Positions 26,457 to 35,349 of a DNA stretch of 64,000 bases are shown piece by piece. The DNA comes from Fretibacter sp964410285 (GTDB lineage Bacteria; Pseudomonadota; Alphaproteobacteria; Caulobacterales; Maricaulaceae), in assembly GCA_964410285.1 (NCBI GenBank), contig CAYPFR010000005.1, positions 62,001 to 126,000 on the forward strand. The letters are read 5' to 3'. Position 1 is the stretch's first letter. Every line of letters starts with the position of its first letter. The translations under genes were made by a program, and so were the position numbers. The notes below the pieces were generated by a model. The model ran no database searches. It saw only the letters and a program-made list of their open reading frames with translations, and was not told where the DNA came from.

Positions 26457-26762
26457 ATGAACGCTGGTACAGTCACGCGCGCCGACCTCACAGAAGCGGT
26501 TTACCGAGAAATAGGTCTTTGCCGTTCGGAAAGCTCCGAGCTTGTCGAATCCGTTATTGACCATATCTCGGACGCGCTACTACGCGGGGAAACGGTTAAA
26601 CTCGCGGGGTTTGGTACTTTTTCCCTGCGCGATAAGAAAGAACGCATGGGCCGCAATCCAAAAACAGGTGAAGCGGTGCCCATCACCCCGCGTCGTGTGC
26701 TCGTGTTTAAAGCTTCACAAGTCATGCGCGAGAGAGTCGATTCGGCACTTTCAAAAAAATAG
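26457..26762 (+). CDS. ihfA: Integration host factor alpha subunit
   Basis: DNA-bending nucleoid protein, 101 residues. VKLAGFGTFSLRDKKERMGRNPKTGE contains the DNA-binding arm with the minor-groove Pro region. The neighbourhood fabH-ihfA-merR is typical and supports alpha (IhfA) over HU. GGGGGAAAAA precedes the ATG. Confidence 0.94.
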   Translation: MNAGTVTRADLTEAVYREIGLCRSESSELVESVIDHISDALLRGETVKLAGFGTFSLRDKKERMGRNPKTGEAVPITPRRVLVFKASQVMRERVDSALSKK

Positions 26763-26823
26763 GTTAGAGTCCTGATTCGTAAGGGCAATTGGATTTTTTA
26801 CTAAATCCACTTCAGGAACTAGG

Positions 26824-27549
26824 ATGCAATTAAAGACGACAAGAGCATTTAGAACGATCAGTGAAGCCGGCGACGAGCTAGGTTTGCAGCCCCATGTCCT
26901 TCGTTTCTGGGAAAGTAAGTTCCCGCAAATCAAACCCATGAAGCGCGGCGGCGGACGCCGCTTTTATCGTCCCGAAGATATTGAATTCTTAAGGGGCATC
27001 AAAATTCTGCTTCATGATGAAAAACATCCAATTAAAGATGTGCAAAAACTTATTCGCGTCAAAGGCGCGGGCAGGATACTTGAATTGGGGCGCTCAGTGG
27101 AGCGGGCCTCCAAACCGAAAGCGGTAGAAGAGGTTGAATTAATCCCTGAGCGTATTGTCAATTACGAGCCGGCCAGGCCCGGCAATGACACAGATATTGA
27201 TACCGCCGCCCATAATGATGTCGGTGGCGATGACGTTGATGATGAAATATTGCGGCCAATTTCAGCGCCGCCTATGCCAATTGCAAAGGCCAATATGCCT
27301 GCCAGTGTGCGGCTTGCCCCTGTTGTGCATTCCGTAGAGCTTGAAGGCGGAGACTTTGTTCCGCCGCTCGAAACTCAGGATGAAGACGAAGATGAGAGCA
27401 ACTTTGAGGCATCTGATGATTTGAGCGGCGAGACTGTTGATGCGCGCACCGAACACGGGCCAAATCTTGATCAAGACGCGCTTCGCGAGGCGCTCTCCCG
27501 CTTAAAACAGCTGCGCGGGAAATGGACAGAATTTCAAGCCAAAGCCTAG
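26824..27549 (+). CDS. MerR-family transcriptional regulator with long acidic tail
   Basis: The N-terminal winged helix (residues about 8-75) carries FRTISEAGDELGLQPHVLRFWESKFPQIKPMKRGGGRRFYRPEDIEFL-type sequence, that is, HVLRFWE and RRFYRPEDI. The C-terminal 150 residues are acidic and low in complexity (DEDEDESN near 190) with no recognisable effector domain and no metal-binding Cys cluster. It always follows ihfA in many alphaproteobacteria; its targets are not known to me. AGGAACTAGG precedes the ATG. Confidence 0.85.
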   Translation: MQLKTTRAFRTISEAGDELGLQPHVLRFWESKFPQIKPMKRGGGRRFYRPEDIEFLRGIKILLHDEKHPIKDVQKLIRVKGAGRILELGRSVERASKPKAVEEVELIPERIVNYEPARPGNDTDIDTAAHNDVGGDDVDDEILRPISAPPMPIAKANMPASVRLAPVVHSVELEGGDFVPPLETQDEDEDESNFEASDDLSGETVDARTEHGPNLDQDALREALSRLKQLRGKWTEFQAKA

Positions 27550-27561
27550 GGCCTTCGCCCC

Positions 27562-27582
27562 GCGGCTCCTCAGCCGTATTTT
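27562..27582 (+). terminator. Weak terminator after the MerR gene
   Basis: CGGCT-CCTC-AGCCG forms a short stem, extended by one G-T pair, followed by TATTTT, 13 bp past the merR stop. Confidence 0.4.
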
Positions 27583-27597
27583 CTATTGCACCTTTTT

Positions 27598-27625
27598 TTG
27601 ACCGCGCTATACAGCGCCCTACGGT
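27598..27625 (+). promoter_or_regulatory. Possible promoter of tRNA-Pro
   Basis: TTGACC (27598-27603) and TACGGT (27620-27625) are 16 bp apart, placing a start site close to the mature tRNA 5' end at 27632. Confidence 0.4.
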
Positions 27626-27631
27626 GATTGT

Positions 27632-27708
27632 CGGAATATAGCGCAGTCCGGTAGCGCACTAAGCTGGGGGCTTAGGGGTCGCAGGTTCGAATCCTGCTAT
27701 TCCGACCA
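27632..27708 (+). tRNA. tRNA-Pro (anticodon GGG)
   Basis: A complete cloverleaf is visible. The acceptor stem CGGAATA/TATTCCG is perfect, the anticodon arm CTAAG-CTGGGGG-CTTAG gives anticodon GGG (proline CCC/CCU), and the T arm is GCAGG-TTCGAAT-CCTGC. CCA is encoded. It stands between merR and ctaA. Confidence 0.97.
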
Positions 27709-27768
27709 TCACCGATTTTCCATTTTGTCACATTTATCTTGTCTTTGGATTGCCGTTATAAAGCGCTC

Positions 27769-28821
27769 ATGACATCCAAAGCGACATCACAACTGCCTCG
27801 AAACTCTATCGCTGACCCCTCCCGCGCGGGCGGGCTGGCGATATGGCTATTGATTATGGTCTTGCTTGTAAGCGGGATGATTGTGTTGGGGGGAGCCACC
27901 CGGCTCACCAATTCCGGCCTTTCAATCACCGAATGGAAGCCGATTACCGGTGCGCTTCCGCCCTTGTCTCACGAAGCGTGGCTGTCCGAATTTGAAAAAT
28001 ATAAGCAAATCCCTGAGTTTGAGGCTGAGCATCCGGATATGACCCTCAAGGGATTTGAGTTTATCTATTTTATGGAATGGTCCCACCGTCAGCTTGGCCG
28101 TATTATTGGCCTCGTTTATGCCTTCCCATTTTTCTTTTTTCTGAAAAAAGGCTCGCTCTCTGGCCGCACGCCTATCTATACGGCAATTTTGCTACTGATC
28201 GGCGTGCAGGGCGCCATTGGCTGGTGGATGGTGCATAGCGGACTTGGAAACGACCGCGTTGACGTGAGCCAATATAGGCTAGCTGTGCATCTGGGCGTCG
28301 CTTTCATTATTTTGGGACTCTTATTTTGGCTTTGGCGCGAAAATACTGACGGACCTAGTCCAAAATCTCCGCTTATGTCTAAGCGGTCGGGAGCGCTCGC
28401 GGTTTTGATTTATGTGCAAATTGTTGCGGGAGCCTTTGTCGCCGGCACTCATAGCGGAAAAACCTATAACAGTTGGCCTTTGATGGACGGCGACTTTGTG
28501 CCGAGCGGGTATTTTGCCCAAAGTCCGCTTTGGCGCAATATTTTTGAAAACGCGGCCGCCATTCAGTTTAATCACCGCATGTTGGCCTATGTGATCTTGG
28601 CCTTTGCGATATTCGTTTTTTGGCGTACCCGCGTCCATGAGCGCCTTTCGCGCAGCTCGGGGGTTTTGCTTGGATTGGTACTTTGGCAGGTTTTACTTGG
28701 AATATGGACATTGCTGGCCGCCGCGCCGCTAACCCTGTCCTTACTGCATCAGTTTAGCGCCGTGATCCTGTTCCTATCTGGGCTTTGGTTGTGGCGGCGC
28801 GCGGTTTATGCGCGCCCCTGA
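27769..28821 (+). CDS. ctaA: Heme A synthase (COX15/CtaA)
   Basis: Inner membrane enzyme oxidising heme O to heme A for aa3-type oxidases. About eight transmembrane helices are apparent. The heme-binding His residues lie in MEWSHRQLGR near 101-110, the VHLG segment near 174, and in NHRMLAY and LLHQFSA in the second half. GATRLTNSGLSITEWKPITG near 43-62 is the alphaproteobacterial class signature. I use ATG 27769; a TTG ten codons upstream is unlikely. Length 350. It converges on the lipoprotein gene with a 12-bp gap. Confidence 0.93.
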   Translation: MTSKATSQLPRNSIADPSRAGGLAIWLLIMVLLVSGMIVLGGATRLTNSGLSITEWKPITGALPPLSHEAWLSEFEKYKQIPEFEAEHPDMTLKGFEFIYFMEWSHRQLGRIIGLVYAFPFFFFLKKGSLSGRTPIYTAILLLIGVQGAIGWWMVHSGLGNDRVDVSQYRLAVHLGVAFIILGLLFWLWRENTDGPSPKSPLMSKRSGALAVLIYVQIVAGAFVAGTHSGKTYNSWPLMDGDFVPSGYFAQSPLWRNIFENAAAIQFNHRMLAYVILAFAIFVFWRTRVHERLSRSSGVLLGLVLWQVLLGIWTLLAAAPLTLSLLHQFSAVILFLSGLWLWRRAVYARP

Positions 28822-28833
28822 CAAGAGTGCGAG

Positions 28834-29793
28834 CTAACGCTTTGGCGTTTGCTGGTCGAGGGTGCTGGCCGCATAATCATTAGCAATCAATACCAGCCGG
28901 TTGGAATTGCCGTCCTGCACGGCAATCATCCCCTTATTGAATGTCCCCCCAAGGTTTTCAGTTGTCGTATATACAGCGGAGACACGATCTGTCCCGCCAA
29001 TACTCAGGCCATCCTCAATTGCGACTTTCATGGCGAATTTGGGCGCGGCAAGGCGAGTCCGAATTAAATGCTGATTTTGGACGGTCAGAACAATATTGTT
29101 TTTACCTGCGGTGATGACGCCAAAGCTCCCATGGGCATCTGCCGATAAAATATCCGCACCATTAAGCGCGAGGCTCCCGCGCGAGAGGGTGAAAACATCT
29201 TTGTCCTTCACGAAACAAGCGGTAATAGGGGCGGCATATGTCTCTCGCGTGACTTCGCGAAGGGTAATGACATCATTGCCTTCATAACTTACGCCGAGGG
29301 TTACAAGATCGTTTTTAGCCATGACCATCAACGCATCCATGGGCGCTTGGCTATATTGGCAAAAGCCAGAATAATTAGTGGCTTTAGTGTCGACATTCAT
29401 CCGGCCCAGCCGGCCCTCATCGTCTTTTTCTATGAGCGCACGTAGCGTGCCATCTGGGGTGAGCGTTAAGACCACGCCCGCTGCGCTTTCGCGTTTCAGG
29501 CCGATTATGTCCTTTACATCCCCGGCATTGACGGCTTGGGCCTTCCCGCCGTCCACGCGCGTGCGAGAGACCTGTCCATTTGCTAGAAGCAAAATTTGAG
29601 ATGTCCATCCGGCGGTTGTATTTGGAATGACTGTAATCTTATCGGCCCGAACGCCTGTTTCGATCTGGGCTGTGGCCCGCATCCCTAATGTATCGGCGGG
29701 AAGGGGCGCTGGTGTATCTGATCCGCAAGCCGCCAAAAGAAAGCCGCCGCCTAGGGCCGCGATAAATATTTTATTTTGAGATGAAATGCGCAT
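28834..29793 (-). CDS. Predicted lipoprotein of unknown function, propeller-like repeats
   Basis: I do not recognise this 319-residue protein. ATG 29793 has GAGGG seven bases upstream and opens a lipoprotein signal peptide ending LLAAC; a longer frame to 29865 adds 24 residues before it and is rejected. The mature part alternates short beta strands with turns (ILLLANGQVSRTRV, VVLTLTPDGTLRALI, LGRMNVDTKATN), suggesting a beta-propeller. It contains two internal Cys besides the lipid Cys (CQYSQ and CFVKD), which could form a disulfide. Envelope location is inferred; no enzyme motif is visible. Confidence 0.7.
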   Translation of the reverse strand: MRISSQNKIFIAALGGGFLLAACGSDTPAPLPADTLGMRATAQIETGVRADKITVIPNTTAGWTSQILLLANGQVSRTRVDGGKAQAVNAGDVKDIIGLKRESAAGVVLTLTPDGTLRALIEKDDEGRLGRMNVDTKATNYSGFCQYSQAPMDALMVMAKNDLVTLGVSYEGNDVITLREVTRETYAAPITACFVKDKDVFTLSRGSLALNGADILSADAHGSFGVITAGKNNIVLTVQNQHLIRTRLAAPKFAMKVAIEDGLSIGGTDRVSAVYTTTENLGGTFNKGMIAVQDGNSNRLVLIANDYAASTLDQQTPKR

Positions 29794-29947
29794 AATCGGC
29801 CCTCGGGTTTTGCATTGATTAGCGGCAATGTCTAAACAGATTCTAACGGTCCGTACATAAATCATGCAATTATACGGTAAAATAATACCTCTATTTTAAA
29901 TATATGTTTTCATTAGTATTTTTAATAAAGGTGCAGAAATTATACTC

Positions 29948-29976
29948 TTGACGGGGTTTGGGTAGCGGCTTAGATA
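29948..29976 (+). promoter_or_regulatory. Sigma-70-type promoter of rplM-rpsI
   Basis: TTGACG (29948-29953) and TAGATA (29971-29976) are exactly 17 bp apart. The predicted start lies about 47 bases before the rplM ATG, a reasonable leader for ribosomal protein control. Confidence 0.75.
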
Positions 29977-30029
29977 CCGTCCATCCTAAGCCAAGCCCTA
30001 ATCCGAGGGCTGCTTTATCAGAGGCTAAT

Positions 30030-30500
30030 ATGAAAACCACCAAATTCATCGCGACAGCAGATGTCGAGAAGAAATGGATTGTAATCGACGCCACCGACGT
30101 AGTTGTCGGCCGTTTGGCGACGTTCATTGCGATGCGTCTTCGCGGCAAACATCTTCCCACTTACACACCGCATATTGATCACGGCGACAATGTCATTGTT
30201 ATCAATGCCGAGAAAGTTGCCTTTACGGGCAAGAAGCGTACAGACAAAATCTATTACTGGCACACAGGTCATCCGGGCGGTATCAAGCAACGCACGGCGG
30301 ATAAAATCCTTGATGGCCGCTTCCCTGAGCGTGTCCTTCGTAAGGCTGTTCAGCGCATGCTTCCCAAGGAAAGCCCGCTTGCCCGTGCACAGCTCGCTAA
30401 CCTTCGCGTCTACGCCGGTTCTGAACATCCGCATGAGGCACAATCGCCTGAGGTCATTGATTTCATATCAATGAGTTCCAAGAATACGAAAGGCAGATAA
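30030..30500 (+). CDS. rplM: Ribosomal protein L13
   Basis: Large-subunit ribosomal protein, 156 residues from ATG 30030 (MKTTKFIATADVEKKW). WIVIDATDVVVGRLAT and HIDHGDNVIVINAEKV are the L13 core, with YAGSEHPHEAQ near the end. A longer frame from 29958 would run across the promoter leader and is rejected. rpsI begins two bases after its stop. Confidence 0.97.
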   Translation: MKTTKFIATADVEKKWIVIDATDVVVGRLATFIAMRLRGKHLPTYTPHIDHGDNVIVINAEKVAFTGKKRTDKIYYWHTGHPGGIKQRTADKILDGRFPERVLRKAVQRMLPKESPLARAQLANLRVYAGSEHPHEAQSPEVIDFISMSSKNTKGR

Positions 30501-30502
30501 CC

Positions 30503-31009
30503 ATGGCCGAACAACAAACACTCGCTGATTTAAAAAATGTCATTTCTGGTACGCCAGCCGCTGAAGGCGGCGCCGCACCTGCCGCTGAAGCCGCGCCGCT
30601 CCCAGAGCCAAAGATTGACGATCTTGGCCGTGCCTATGCGACAGGTAAGCGTAAGAACTCAATCGCGCGCGTATGGATTAAGCCCGGCAACGGCAAGATC
30701 ACTATCAATGGCCGTGATCAGGAAGTTTACTTCGCGCGCCCCGTTCTGCGTCTTATTATTCGTCAGGCTTTTGAGGTTGCTGACCGTGTTGATGGCTATG
30801 ACGTTGTGGCCACTGTAAAGGGCGGGGGCTTATCCGGTCAGGCCGGCGCCGTACGTCATGGCATCACTAAAGCCCTTACATATTACGAGCCCGCTTTGCG
30901 CGCACCGCTAAAGGCTGCTGGCTTTATCACGCGCGATTCACGCGTTGTGGAACGTAAGAAATACGGTAAGGCGAAAGCCCGTAAGAGCTTCCAGTTCTCT
31001 AAGCGTTAA
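30503..31009 (+). CDS. rpsI: Ribosomal protein S9
   Basis: Small-subunit protein, 168 residues. The core starts at about residue 45 with YATGKRKNSIARVWI; KGGGLSGQAGAVRHGI near 112 and the basic C-terminus (RKSFQFSKR), which reaches the decoding site, are intact. The first 40 residues are an Ala/Pro/Glu-rich extension usual in alphaproteobacteria. Cotranscribed with rplM. Confidence 0.97.
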   Translation: MAEQQTLADLKNVISGTPAAEGGAAPAAEAAPLPEPKIDDLGRAYATGKRKNSIARVWIKPGNGKITINGRDQEVYFARPVLRLIIRQAFEVADRVDGYDVVATVKGGGLSGQAGAVRHGITKALTYYEPALRAPLKAAGFITRDSRVVERKKYGKAKARKSFQFSKR

Positions 31010-31039
31010 GCTGTTACCCATCATTTGGGTGTATTATCA

Positions 31040-31069
31040 AGGCGCTTCGGGAAACCGGGGCGCCTTTTT
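31040..31069 (+). terminator. Rho-independent terminator of rplM-rpsI
   Basis: AGGCGCTTCGG and CCGGGGCGCC pair (two G-T pairs) around a GAAA tetraloop and run into five T residues, 30 bp after rpsI. Confidence 0.9.
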
Positions 31070-31083
31070 CATGGGAAGAGCAT

Positions 31084-32133
31084 ATGTCAGATGTCATTAA
31101 ACGCGCGGCAATTTTAGGAGCGTCAGGATACACAGGCGCAGAAGCGGCGCGGCTTATTCTGGGGCACCCGCGTCTCACGCTTACAGCGCTTACTGGGCAT
31201 AGCCGCGCCGGCGAAGCTTACGGGGCGATCTATCCTCATATGGCAAGTCTGAATCTGCCGGATGTCGTCAAAGCCGATGAGATTACATGGGAGGAGATCG
31301 ATGTTGTTTTTGCTTGCCTGCCGCACGGCGCAAGTCAGGACACGATTGCTGGGATCGCCGATAAGGTTGAAACTGTGATCGATCTTTCGGCCGATTTTCG
31401 GCTGCGTGATGCTGACCTATACGCGCAGACCTATGGCCGTAGTCATGACCATGCGGAACTTCTCGAAGGGGCGGTTTACGGGCTAACGGAATATGTGCGG
31501 GATGATCTGCGGGGGGCTAAGCTCGTCGCTTGTCCAGGCTGCTATCCCACGTGTAGCCTCTTGGCGCTATTGCCGGCTGCGGAGCAAGAGTTGATCGAGA
31601 TGGAGAATATCATCATTGATGCCAAATCTGGCGTAACAGGGGCTGGGCGTAAGGCAAGCCAAGCGCTAGCCTATAGCGAGCTTTCCGACGGGGCCCACGC
31701 CTACGGTGTTGGAACGCATCGTCATGCCCCAGAGATTGATCAGATCCTCAGCCGCCGCACGGGTAAGGATGTTGCGGTTACCTTTACGCCGCATCTGGTG
31801 CCCATGAACCGGGGAATGATTGCAACATGCTATGTTCAACTCAGCGGCGGCGTCAGTGCGCGCGACCTTCATGCCTCGTATGTTACACGTTATGAAAATG
31901 AGCCGTTCGTCTATGTCGAAGATTTCGGAACGGCGCCGCAAACTCGCCATGTGCGCGCGAGTAATCATGCGCGAATCGGTATTTTTGCTGACCGTATTGC
32001 GGGCCGCGCGATTATTATCAGCGTGATTGATAACCTCACAAAAGGCTCCAGCGGCCAAGCCGTGCAAAACTATAATGCCGTGCAGGGATGGGAGGAAACG
32101 CTGGGCCTGAGTGGGCAGGCGGTATTCCCTTAG
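31084..32133 (+). CDS. argC: N-acetyl-gamma-glutamyl-phosphate reductase
   Basis: NADPH-dependent third step of arginine synthesis. GASGYTGAE near 12-20 is the nucleotide loop and Cys153 in ACPGCYPT the acyl-enzyme nucleophile; HRHAPEI near 211-217 supplies the conserved His. Length 349. GGAAGAG precedes the ATG. No other arg gene is adjacent; rpsI followed by argC is a common alphaproteobacterial order. Confidence 0.95.
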   Translation: MSDVIKRAAILGASGYTGAEAARLILGHPRLTLTALTGHSRAGEAYGAIYPHMASLNLPDVVKADEITWEEIDVVFACLPHGASQDTIAGIADKVETVIDLSADFRLRDADLYAQTYGRSHDHAELLEGAVYGLTEYVRDDLRGAKLVACPGCYPTCSLLALLPAAEQELIEMENIIIDAKSGVTGAGRKASQALAYSELSDGAHAYGVGTHRHAPEIDQILSRRTGKDVAVTFTPHLVPMNRGMIATCYVQLSGGVSARDLHASYVTRYENEPFVYVEDFGTAPQTRHVRASNHARIGIFADRIAGRAIIISVIDNLTKGSSGQAVQNYNAVQGWEETLGLSGQAVFP

Positions 32134-32270
32134 GCCCAGCCTGTATTTTGTGCGGGCGGGCAGCGCAGGTGAACAACATATTCCAATTTCGTAATAAACT
32201 GTGATCGAGGTTTTACCCCGCATCCGGGCGCCCTTATGTATAGTCTGAATGTCGGGAATTGGAGATCACT

Positions 32271-32759
32271 ATGAAACGGCCATTATTGACCCTCTTTGCA
32301 GCTTTTGCCTTAACGGCCTGCGCGACTGGACCATCCGCTTATGGCCCCGCGCTCGGGAGTGATCTTGGTTTTCGTAATACCAAGATTGAAAACGATCGAT
32401 TCCGTGTCTCCTATACTGCGCGGACTGCCGATGAAGCGCATAGTTTTGCCCTGCTACGCGCCGCCCAAATTGCTGAGGCCGAAGGCTATAGCCATTTCAA
32501 GGTTATTGGCGGACAAGCCTTTGATAACGGCCAAAGGCCACCAATCTCGTCCAATATTGGTATAGGGATTGGCGGCGGCTATGGCCGCGGTTCACGGACG
32601 CATCTTGGGCTTGGCGTTCATGATGTCGCCCGCGTGATTGAGGGCAGCAAAGTCACGGAGAACATTGAAATCATTTTGCAAAATAGCGGTAGTCGTGATC
32701 CAAATGTCTATGATGCGAAAAGCGTCGCTGCAAATATCCGTCCCGCCGTTTTCAAATAA
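32271..32759 (+). CDS. CC0125/CC1285-family lipoprotein
   Basis: Small envelope lipoprotein of 162 residues, of a family named after Caulobacter loci; its function is not known. ATG 32271 has GGAG ten bases upstream; an in-frame TTG at 32259 would swallow that site. Lipobox LTAC near 17-20. The mature core FRVSYTARTADEAHSFALLRAAQIAEAEGYSHFKVI-type region (DEAHSFALLRAA, GYSHFKVIGG) is the family hallmark, followed by a Gly-rich stretch (GIGIGGGYGRGS). Confidence 0.85.
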   Translation: MKRPLLTLFAAFALTACATGPSAYGPALGSDLGFRNTKIENDRFRVSYTARTADEAHSFALLRAAQIAEAEGYSHFKVIGGQAFDNGQRPPISSNIGIGIGGGYGRGSRTHLGLGVHDVARVIEGSKVTENIEIILQNSGSRDPNVYDAKSVAANIRPAVFK

Positions 32760-32810
32760 TCCAAATCAGCCATGGCTAGACAAATATCATAGGCGCGTTA
32801 AACCGCTCCT

Positions 32811-33764
32811 ATGGATTATGATGTTTTCAACGGTGACGCCGACGGGATTATCTCCCTTCTTATGCTTCGCCGCGCAGACCCGCGCGCAGCCGAACTTGTC
32901 ACAGGGCGTAAGCGCGATATCGCGCTCCTTGAGCGCATAACCGCAAAGGCTGGTGACCGGTTAACCGTTCTTGATATATCCATGAAAACTAACGGAGCTG
33001 CGCTGCGCGAAATCCTTGCCAGCGGCGCTCATGTTTTTTACGCAGATCATCATAATGCGGGCGACATTCCTGAACATGAAAACCTCACCGCATTGATAAA
33101 CACCGCGCCAGAGGTTTGCACGGCAGTCCTTATCGATGAGCATCTTGGCGGCGCTTTTCGGGCTTGGTGCGTGACGGCCGCCTTTGGCGATAACTTTCCA
33201 GCTATGGCACATCGTTTGGCTGTGGGTCGTAATCTTCCGCTGGCAAAACTGGATGAGCTTGGGGTGTTGGTAAATTACAATGGTTATGGCGGCTCACTTG
33301 CTGATCTTATTTTCCATCCCGCAGAACTCTACCGTGAGCTTTGCGTCTTTGATACGCCTATGGAATTTCTGGAAAAAAAATCGAGAATATTCAGAGAGCT
33401 ACAATCTGGATTTAAACAAGATATGGCAAGCGTATCAAAAGCGAAAGTTCTTGAAAGTAGCCAAATCGGCGTGGTGATTGGTCTTCCTGATAGCGCGGCC
33501 TCACGCAGGGCATCTGGAACATATGGGAATCAGCTTGCGCAGGAAAATCCTGATCGAGCTCATGCGATTTTAACGCGTCAAGAAACAGAAGCTGGTGATG
33601 GATACCTCGTGAGCATTCGCGCGCCGCTAAGTGCGCGGACTGGAGCTGATAGCCTAGCGCTTCAATTTCAAACTGGCGGCGGCCGCGCTGCGGCGGCAGG
33701 CATTAATCATCTTCCAGAGCGCGATCTACAGGACTTCATTCGCGCATTTCGGTCGGCGTTCTAG
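32811..33764 (+). CDS. DHH/DHHA1-family phosphoesterase-like protein
   Basis: The 317-residue protein has the motifs of DHH-superfamily phosphoesterases: NGDADG near 7-12 (metal Asp9 and Asp11), LDIS with Asp55, ADHHN with Asp79-His80-His81, and FGDN with Asp127. The DHHA1-like end carries GGGRAAAAGINHLP near 290-303, the substrate-binding loop seen in nanoRNase and RecJ relatives. It is shorter than RecJ and unlike NrnA in the first half. Homologues are sometimes called acetyltransferase, which the motifs do not support. Substrate unknown; oligonucleotide or cyclic dinucleotide product cleavage is a family-level guess. It converges on the TRAP operon with a 4-bp gap. Confidence 0.75.
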   Translation: MDYDVFNGDADGIISLLMLRRADPRAAELVTGRKRDIALLERITAKAGDRLTVLDISMKTNGAALREILASGAHVFYADHHNAGDIPEHENLTALINTAPEVCTAVLIDEHLGGAFRAWCVTAAFGDNFPAMAHRLAVGRNLPLAKLDELGVLVNYNGYGGSLADLIFHPAELYRELCVFDTPMEFLEKKSRIFRELQSGFKQDMASVSKAKVLESSQIGVVIGLPDSAASRRASGTYGNQLAQENPDRAHAILTRQETEAGDGYLVSIRAPLSARTGADSLALQFQTGGGRAAAAGINHLPERDLQDFIRAFRSAF

Positions 33765-33768
33765 CGGG

Positions 33769-35349
33769 TTATTTCAACATCTCGGCCGGAAGCCATGTCG
33801 CAAGCTCAGGCATGAGCACGACCAGCATGATTACAAAAAACTGTATGGCAATAAATGGCAGCACACCCTTGTAAAGTGCGGGTGTTGTGACTTCGGGCGG
33901 GGCAACCCCGCGCAGGTAAAACAAGGCAAAACCAAAAGGCGGCGTCAGGAAGCTGGTTTGTAGATTAAGCGCCATCAAAATGCCTAGCCAGATCGGATCC
34001 ATACCCATAGCGAGCAGAGGCGGGGCGACAAGCGGGACGACCACAAAGGTGATTTCTATGAAATCCAAAAAGAATCCCAGCACGAACATCACTAACATAA
34101 CGAGCGCGAGCGCGCCCCATTTGCCGCCCGGTGCAAGCTCTAGGAAACGACCAACCAGTTCATCTCCGCCAAAGCCGCGAAACACCAGAGAAAACACAGT
34201 TGCGCCGATCAAAATAACAAAGACCATTGAGCTGATATGTAGAGTGGTGCGGGAGACATCGCCCAAGGTTTTATCCCCTATGAGTGGGCGCATGGCCAGC
34301 GCCGTCCCGATCAGGGCAAGGCCTGCAAATAAGAGCGCCGCACAAACGGCGGCACGTTCACTGATCTGCCACTGGTTTTGATGAAAGCGCATATCAATGC
34401 CCGTAAGATCAATCAGCACAAGCGCGATCAATGCCGCTGCGGCGGCAAGCGCTCCTTTCCGAGCGGCTCCATTTGGCGCAATGCGGTAGGCTGCCAGCAA
34501 GATCGCACCCAGCGCGCCAAGCGCCGCGCCGCGTGTGGGCGTGGCATAACCGGACAAAATAGAGCCAAGCACTGCAAATATCAGAAAGATCGGCGGCAGC
34601 ATTGCCTGCAGCGTGCGGCGCAAAAACACCCATGGATTAACCCCGCTGGGCCACGGCTGGGCGGGGGCGAGACTGGGTTTAAAAAACGCCGCCGCCGCAA
34701 TATACAGCGCATAGAGCATCACAAGAATGAGGCCGGGGATGAGCGCCCCGGCAAATAAATCTCCAACGGAAATGACACCATTGCCGAGCAAGCCATGACT
34801 GCGTTGCGCCTCCTGATAGGCATTTGATATTTGATCTCCGAGGATCACCAGTACAATCGAGGGCGGAATGATTTGGCCGAGTGTTCCTGATGCTGCAATG
34901 GCGCCGGAGGCAAGAGATGGCGCGTAATTTCGCTTTAGCATTGTCGGGAGCGACAAAAGTCCCATGGTAACAACTGTTGCGCCGACAATACCCGTAGAGG
35001 CGGCCAAGAGCGCGCCGACAAAAATCACAGAGATACCCAGCCCGCCTCGAAGAGATCCAAATAAATCCCCCATGGCCTCCAGTAAGTCTTCGGCAATTCG
35101 GGATTTTTCTAGCATCACCCCCATGAAAACAAATAAGGGCACAGCAATCAGAATTTCCCGCGTTATCAGCGGATAAATCCGTCCCGGCAAAGCCGAGAGG
35201 AAAGCGGCGTCAAATGTGCCTGTTGCCGTGCCAATCGCGGCAAAAATAAGCGACACGCCCGAGAGGGTGAAGGCGACGTTATAACCCCCCATCAGCCCTG
35301 CACAGGCAAACCCGAACATTAAAAGCGAGAGAAGCTCCGGTGTGCTCAT
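33769..35349 (-). CDS. TRAP transporter large permease (DctM-like)
   Basis: Inner membrane channel subunit of a tripartite ATP-independent transporter, about a dozen helices or more. GPxF/VFMGVMLEKS near 74, ASTGIVGATVVTMGLLSLPTM near 115-135 and SGTLGQIIPPSIVLVILG near 150-167 are the DctM signatures, repeated in the second half by LDFIEITFVVVPLVAPPL and NLQTSFLTPPFGFALFYLRG. At 526 residues it is about 100 longer than classical DctM because of an extra segment near 220-370, as in 2-oxoacid (TakM-type) systems. It overlaps the small permease gene by four bases. Confidence 0.92.
   Translation of the reverse strand: MSTPELLSLLMFGFACAGLMGGYNVAFTLSGVSLIFAAIGTATGTFDAAFLSALPGRIYPLITREILIAVPLFVFMGVMLEKSRIAEDLLEAMGDLFGSLRGGLGISVIFVGALLAASTGIVGATVVTMGLLSLPTMLKRNYAPSLASGAIAASGTLGQIIPPSIVLVILGDQISNAYQEAQRSHGLLGNGVISVGDLFAGALIPGLILVMLYALYIAAAAFFKPSLAPAQPWPSGVNPWVFLRRTLQAMLPPIFLIFAVLGSILSGYATPTRGAALGALGAILLAAYRIAPNGAARKGALAAAAALIALVLIDLTGIDMRFHQNQWQISERAAVCAALLFAGLALIGTALAMRPLIGDKTLGDVSRTTLHISSMVFVILIGATVFSLVFRGFGGDELVGRFLELAPGGKWGALALVMLVMFVLGFFLDFIEITFVVVPLVAPPLLAMGMDPIWLGILMALNLQTSFLTPPFGFALFYLRGVAPPEVTTPALYKGVLPFIAIQFFVIMLVVLMPELATWLPAEMLK

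Noticed and set aside
30503..30635. N-terminal extension of ribosomal protein S9 as a fusion
   Set aside because: Ala/Pro-rich S9 extensions are ordinary in alphaproteobacteria.
34378..34758. 126-codon plus-strand frame in the TRAP large permease
   Set aside because: Arg/Gln-rich antisense translation of membrane helices, a common artefact.
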